Assembly: GCA_041653995.1 (NCBI GenBank)
Contig: JBAZEK010000003.1
Location: 248,001 to 312,000 of the forward strand
Length of the DNA: 64,000 nt
DNA from: Dehalococcoidia bacterium
Lineage (GTDB): Bacteria > Chloroflexota > Dehalococcoidia > GIF9 > UBA5629
Direction of reading: 5' to 3'
In this document: one piece after another, positions 61,117 to 64,000 of the stretch
Position numbering within the stretch: the first letter of the stretch is position 1
Layout: every line of letters begins with the position of its first letter
The notes under the pieces: model-generated
The model's database searches: none
Seen by the model: the letters and a program-made list of their open reading frames with translations, nothing else
Told to the model about the DNA's origin: nothing
Made by a program: the position numbers and the translations under genes

Positions 61117-62052
61117 TTACTTATTTTTTCCCTTTCCGTTGCTGTTGCCTTTACCATTGCCGTTGCCGCTATTATCAGCGCCGGTGGTGGCGCCGTTATC
61201 GCTCCCCATGTGGGAATTGGGATTAAACGGTTTCTGCAGGCCGGGGGCATGGTCGATGCCTTTGCCGGGCACTCCACGGTTTCTGAGTATGCCTGCTTTA
61301 GTAAGGATGTCCTCAATCCAGGTAGCCAGCGAGACTGAGACGTCTGCGCTTTTTGCCGTCACCGCTGTCCCTGTAGCAGAAGTTGCGGTGGCAGTCGCGT
61401 TGCTGGTCAGCGGTCCGGGCTGGTCGGAAGACAGGACGGTGTAAATTTTGGTGGCCGTCAGTGAAGAACCGGAAGCCAGAGTGGTGGCACTGAGCGTAAC
61501 ATCTCCCAACCTGGAGTCGGTCAGGACAAGGCCGTTCAGGGCTGCCTCCCCGTTGTTGGTGATGGTGTAGGTGTAGTTGATATCGTCTCCAACGGAAGCT
61601 GAGGATACGCCGGCGGACATGCTGACCTGAATAGAGGATGTCTGGTTCAGAGTCACGGAAGACCCTGCGGTTGCACTGAGGGTTGCATTGTCCACAGATA
61701 CACCTGTGACCGTGGCGGTGTTGGAGATCGGGCCGGGGAAGTCTCCCGACACTACTGTGTAGGTTACGCTGGCGCTGATGTTGTCCCCGGTAGCGATGCT
61801 TGTCGCCGGCAGACTGATGGTACCGAATTTATCATCAGTGAGTACCAGCGAGTCGACGGTGGTGTTGCATGTGCTGGTGATCACGTAGTTATACGAGATA
61901 TTTTCGCCCAGGGATGCCGTGGTCACGGAAGGAGCCACCGTCAGGGTAAGGCCGTCCGATGAGTCTGCATTGGCTGTCAGCGGCGAAATTAACACAGCCA
62001 GGCAGAGGAATAACGCAGCCAGCAGGCTGCCCGGAGATTTATGTTTGATCAA
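61117..62052 (-). CDS. Secreted DUF11-type repeat protein with Gly/Asn/Lys-rich tail
   Basis: The 311-residue protein has a signal peptide (LLAALFLCLAVLISPLTANA). Two tandem immunoglobulin-like repeats of about 95 residues follow. Each has the pattern LGENISYNYVITSTCN / VGDDINYTYTITNNGE, then LVLTDDKFG / LVLTDSRLG and a final TYTVVSGDFPGP / IYTVLSSDQPGP. These are the conserved-repeat (DUF11) modules of surface proteins. The tail has a short linker and a run of Asn, Gly and Lys. There is no sortase motif. The TTG start at 62052 has AGGAGG 6 nt upstream. A structural or adhesive surface role is likely. Confidence 0.8.
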   Translation of the reverse strand: MIKHKSPGSLLAALFLCLAVLISPLTANADSSDGLTLTVAPSVTTASLGENISYNYVITSTCNTTVDSLVLTDDKFGTISLPATSIATGDNISASVTYTVVSGDFPGPISNTATVTGVSVDNATLSATAGSSVTLNQTSSIQVSMSAGVSSASVGDDINYTYTITNNGEAALNGLVLTDSRLGDVTLSATTLASGSSLTATKIYTVLSSDQPGPLTSNATATATSATGTAVTAKSADVSVSLATWIEDILTKAGILRNRGVPGKGIDHAPGLQKPFNPNSHMGSDNGATTGADNSGNGNGKGNSNGKGKNK

Positions 62053-62151
62053 AGTGTTCCTCCTATTCCCTTTATTTGGTCAATGACGTGAATAATAGGA
62101 GAAACGATAAAGTCTAAGAAAGGTTTATTCGTTTAAGAACCGGCTGCGGGC

Positions 62152-63087
62152 TCATAATTTCGCGGTTTTTAAATTGAAAAACCGTGTTGCGCTGCCGCTC
62201 AGCAGATCGTCGATCTCCTTCTCCGAGAACGAGAGCCCGTAGGGTGCGGCGTTTACAGCGGCGTCTTTGATCAATTGAGCAAAATCCTTATCCGGGACGA
62301 TCTGGCTGTACATCGGCCCGTCGGTGGCCCACATCACCCTTTGCGAGGGTATCCTGTCGAGGACGATGCGCAGTATGCTGTAGAACCTCTGCGGGTGTTT
62401 GGTCTCGCCCTGCCATCCCGAGATGTCCATGAATACATTGGTATTGACCTCCGCCACGCCCACGGCCTCCGGCCACAGCCTGAATCCCATATGCGCCATG
62501 CAGAAATCGACCTGAGGGAAATCCGCCGCGATCTCATCGATCAAGGTGGGCGAGCAGAACTTGCTCTTGAGAGGTGAGGCGATGGCGCCGGTATGTATGA
62601 CGACGGGAACCTTCAGCTCGGCCGCCTTCTCGTACAGCGGGTAGCAGATCCTGTCATTGGGATAGAAGCCGGAGCCGGGGTGCAGTTTGAGGGCGATTGC
62701 CCCGTATTTCCCGACACCCTTCTCCAGCAGCGCGGCGGCGTCCTTGCGGCGGGGATCGGCGCTGACCGAGCAGTAAATACGGCCCTTATAGCGCTGAGCG
62801 ATCTTCCACATGATCTCGTTCTGGACCTTGTAGGATACGTCCGGCTCGGAGCAGCGGTCGGCCAGGCCGAAGTCGATGGGATGTATGATGCAGACGCCGA
62901 TGCCATCCCGGTCCATAGCGGCGATGCGCTTGCCACCCTCGCTATCCCAGAAAGTGGTGAAGATGCTGTTGCGGATGGTGTCCTTATCGATGCCGGAGAT
63001 CTCGGCGCCGATTTTAGCCACGCCCTGCAGGAATTCCTCGGGCCGCCAGCCTTCTTCGAGTATATGGACATGGGAGTCGATAATCAT
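62152..63087 (-). CDS. Amidohydrolase 2 (ACMSD-like) family metal-dependent hydrolase/decarboxylase
   Basis: The 311-residue TIM-barrel protein has the metal-site opening IIDSHVHIL, GVCIIHPIDFG, ALKLHPGSGFYPND, VVIHTGAIASP, CMAHMGFRLWPEA and a C-terminal WATDGPMYSQIV (catalytic Asp). This is the amidohydrolase_2 family, whose members hydrolyse or decarboxylate aromatic acids and related compounds. AAGGAG lies 7 nt before the ATG. It is 20 bp downstream of the MFS carrier gene, so the two form an operon: uptake, then first transformation of the same compound. Substrate unknown. Confidence 0.9.
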   Translation of the reverse strand: MIIDSHVHILEEGWRPEEFLQGVAKIGAEISGIDKDTIRNSIFTTFWDSEGGKRIAAMDRDGIGVCIIHPIDFGLADRCSEPDVSYKVQNEIMWKIAQRYKGRIYCSVSADPRRKDAAALLEKGVGKYGAIALKLHPGSGFYPNDRICYPLYEKAAELKVPVVIHTGAIASPLKSKFCSPTLIDEIAADFPQVDFCMAHMGFRLWPEAVGVAEVNTNVFMDISGWQGETKHPQRFYSILRIVLDRIPSQRVMWATDGPMYSQIVPDKDFAQLIKDAAVNAAPYGLSFSEKEIDDLLSGSATRFFNLKTAKL

Positions 63088-63107
63088 GATACGTCTCCTT
63101 GTATATT

Positions 63108-64000
63108 TTACTCCGCCGGGCGGACCTGCGCCTCGATTGTCTCAACCTTTTTGGCCGCCATGACGTAGAAGAACGAGGTGGAGAAAAACACGGCGGCGGC
63201 GATCAGGCTAAAGACGGGCAGGAAGGCCAGGGCAATGCCCAGGTTGAACCTGTCGGAGATGAAGCCCACCACAATGGGGGCCAGCGAGCTGCCCAGCAGG
63301 TTCTGGATGACAACATTAAGGCTGAAATAGGTGGCGCGCAGCCCGGGGTGGGAGACGTCCTGGATGATGGCCATGGCGCCCGAAACGAAGGCCACGGCTG
63401 TGACTCCCGCGACGATCAGGGTAATATATTGCGCCGTACCCTGCAGGACGGTGAAGGCGATGAACAGGATGGCGGCCGTTAGAATTGAGGTCAGCGCGAT
63501 GAAGTAGGGGCGTCCCTTCTGCGTCCTCTTCATCCAGAGGTCGGCCAGGAAGCCGCCCAGCGGGGCGCCGATGATGGCCGTAAGCATGACCATGCCGCCC
63601 ATCAGTCCGGCCTGTCCGGCAGGTATGTTGTAAGTGCGCTGGAAATACGAGGGCAGCCAGGTGCTGAGGGCGGTGGTGACGAATACGCTGCAGGCGAAGC
63701 CGAAGTAGATCAGCAGCAGCGTTTTATTGCCCAGTATATCTTTGAGCACCTGTTTGGCACCGACCTTTTGCCCCGCAGTATTTCCCATGGTGCCGTCCAG
63801 GGAAACGGTCTTATAGTCCTTGACCCAGAAGAACAGGATGGCGATGAGAAGCCCGGGTATGGCGACGATACCGAAGGCGTGGCGCCAGCCCCAGAGCTCG
63901 GCGATCAGTCCTCCCAGCGCGGTGCCGATGGCGATGCCCAGCGGTATGGCGGCGTTCCAGATGCCCAGCGCCAGCGCCCTTCTGGCCTTGGGAAAGGTGG
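63108..64000 (-). CDS. MFS transporter, 5'-truncated at the window edge
   Basis: The frame is open to the right edge of the window. An apparent start at 63788 lies within the gene, since upstream codons continue as membrane protein (ALALGIWNAAIPLGIAIGTA; AFGIVAIPGLLIAILFFW). The visible 297 residues contain about eight membrane helices and a middle loop LADLWMKRTQKGRPYFIAL with the MFS-A-like pattern. It resembles ACS-type carriers of organic acids and aromatics. It is the leading gene of the operon with the amidohydrolase. The N-terminal third is not visible. Confidence 0.85.
   Translation of the reverse strand, partial: TFPKARRALALGIWNAAIPLGIAIGTALGGLIAELWGWRHAFGIVAIPGLLIAILFFWVKDYKTVSLDGTMGNTAGQKVGAKQVLKDILGNKTLLLIYFGFACSVFVTTALSTWLPSYFQRTYNIPAGQAGLMGGMVMLTAIIGAPLGGFLADLWMKRTQKGRPYFIALTSILTAAILFIAFTVLQGTAQYITLIVAGVTAVAFVSGAMAIIQDVSHPGLRATYFSLNVVIQNLLGSSLAPIVVGFISDRFNLGIALAFLPVFSLIAAAVFFSTSFFYVMAAKKVETIEAQVRPAE

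Noticed and set aside
62143..62154. Third copy of the ACCGGCTGCGG motif seen after the GH39-like stop codons
   Set aside because: Only about 12 bp match, with no coding similarity around it; likely chance.
1..64000. CRISPR arrays, tRNA or rRNA genes, insertion sequences, phage genes, riboswitches
   Set aside because: No regularly spaced repeats, cloverleaf sequences, transposase or integrase frames, or recognisable riboswitch cores were found when reading the gaps.

Overview
The window looks like chromosomal DNA from an anaerobic, metabolically versatile bacterium of moderately high GC content. My best guess is Chloroflexota, probably a subsurface Dehalococcoidia relative. This is inferred from gene content only: acyl-CoA dehydrogenases, CoA ligases, a corrinoid protein with a URO-D-type methyltransferase, Fe-S proteins, a DsrC-type protein and many MFS carriers. 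No rRNA, tRNA, phage, insertion sequence or CRISPR array was seen. Strands alternate often and operons are short (1-5 genes).

Layout. 1-3.9 kb holds general genes: an FAD oxidoreductase cut by the left edge, glpX, a PadR regulator with a palindromic operator, and RidA. 3.9-15.2 kb is a carbohydrate island: a GH2 enzyme, a probable (alpha/alpha)6-barrel glycan enzyme, an MtnK-type kinase and MtnA-type isomerase, a VOC protein, a GPH-family sugar symporter and split DhaL/DhaK dihydroxyacetone kinase subunits. Two near-identical promoter elements, at 6291-6413 and 11978-12100, precede its two rightward operons. They suggest common control of polymer breakdown, sugar import and triose phosphorylation.

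15.2-32.9 kb carries an AsnC/Lrp regulator divergent from two acyl-CoA dehydrogenases, a zinc-ribbon membrane protein, a MEDS-ferredoxin fusion, MscL, and a leftward set of 5'-nucleotidase, C_GCAxxG_C_C-DsrC fusion and DUF169 protein. An Fe-S protein, an MFS carrier, a P2-type Ca2+ ATPase, an exported D-aminoacylase-like enzyme and a corrinoid protein/methyltransferase pair follow. 32.9-41.7 kb is a TetR-controlled divergent locus. The leftward arm is TetR, a nitronate monooxygenase-like flavoprotein and a class III aminotransferase. The rightward arm is acyl-CoA dehydrogenase, a citrate synthase/citryl-CoA lyase-like protein, a MaoC hydratase, a second nitronate monooxygenase-like protein and a CoA ligase.

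41.8-55.8 kb is a more fluid region: a GH39-like lipoprotein, an alpha/beta hydrolase, a GNAT protein, an ABC exporter, a Ser/Thr-rich lipoprotein, a MacB/FtsX-type ABC pair, small genes and a SpoIIE-type phosphatase. At least five gene relics lie between the intact genes, and each keeps only the 3' end of its parent. 55.8-61 kb is a second TetR-controlled locus, with a CoA ligase and an unusual three-part redox fusion (carotenoid-desaturase-like FAD domain, FNR domain, [2Fe-2S] ferredoxin). The right end has a secreted DUF11-type repeat protein and a leftward operon of an MFS carrier (cut by the edge) and an amidohydrolase.
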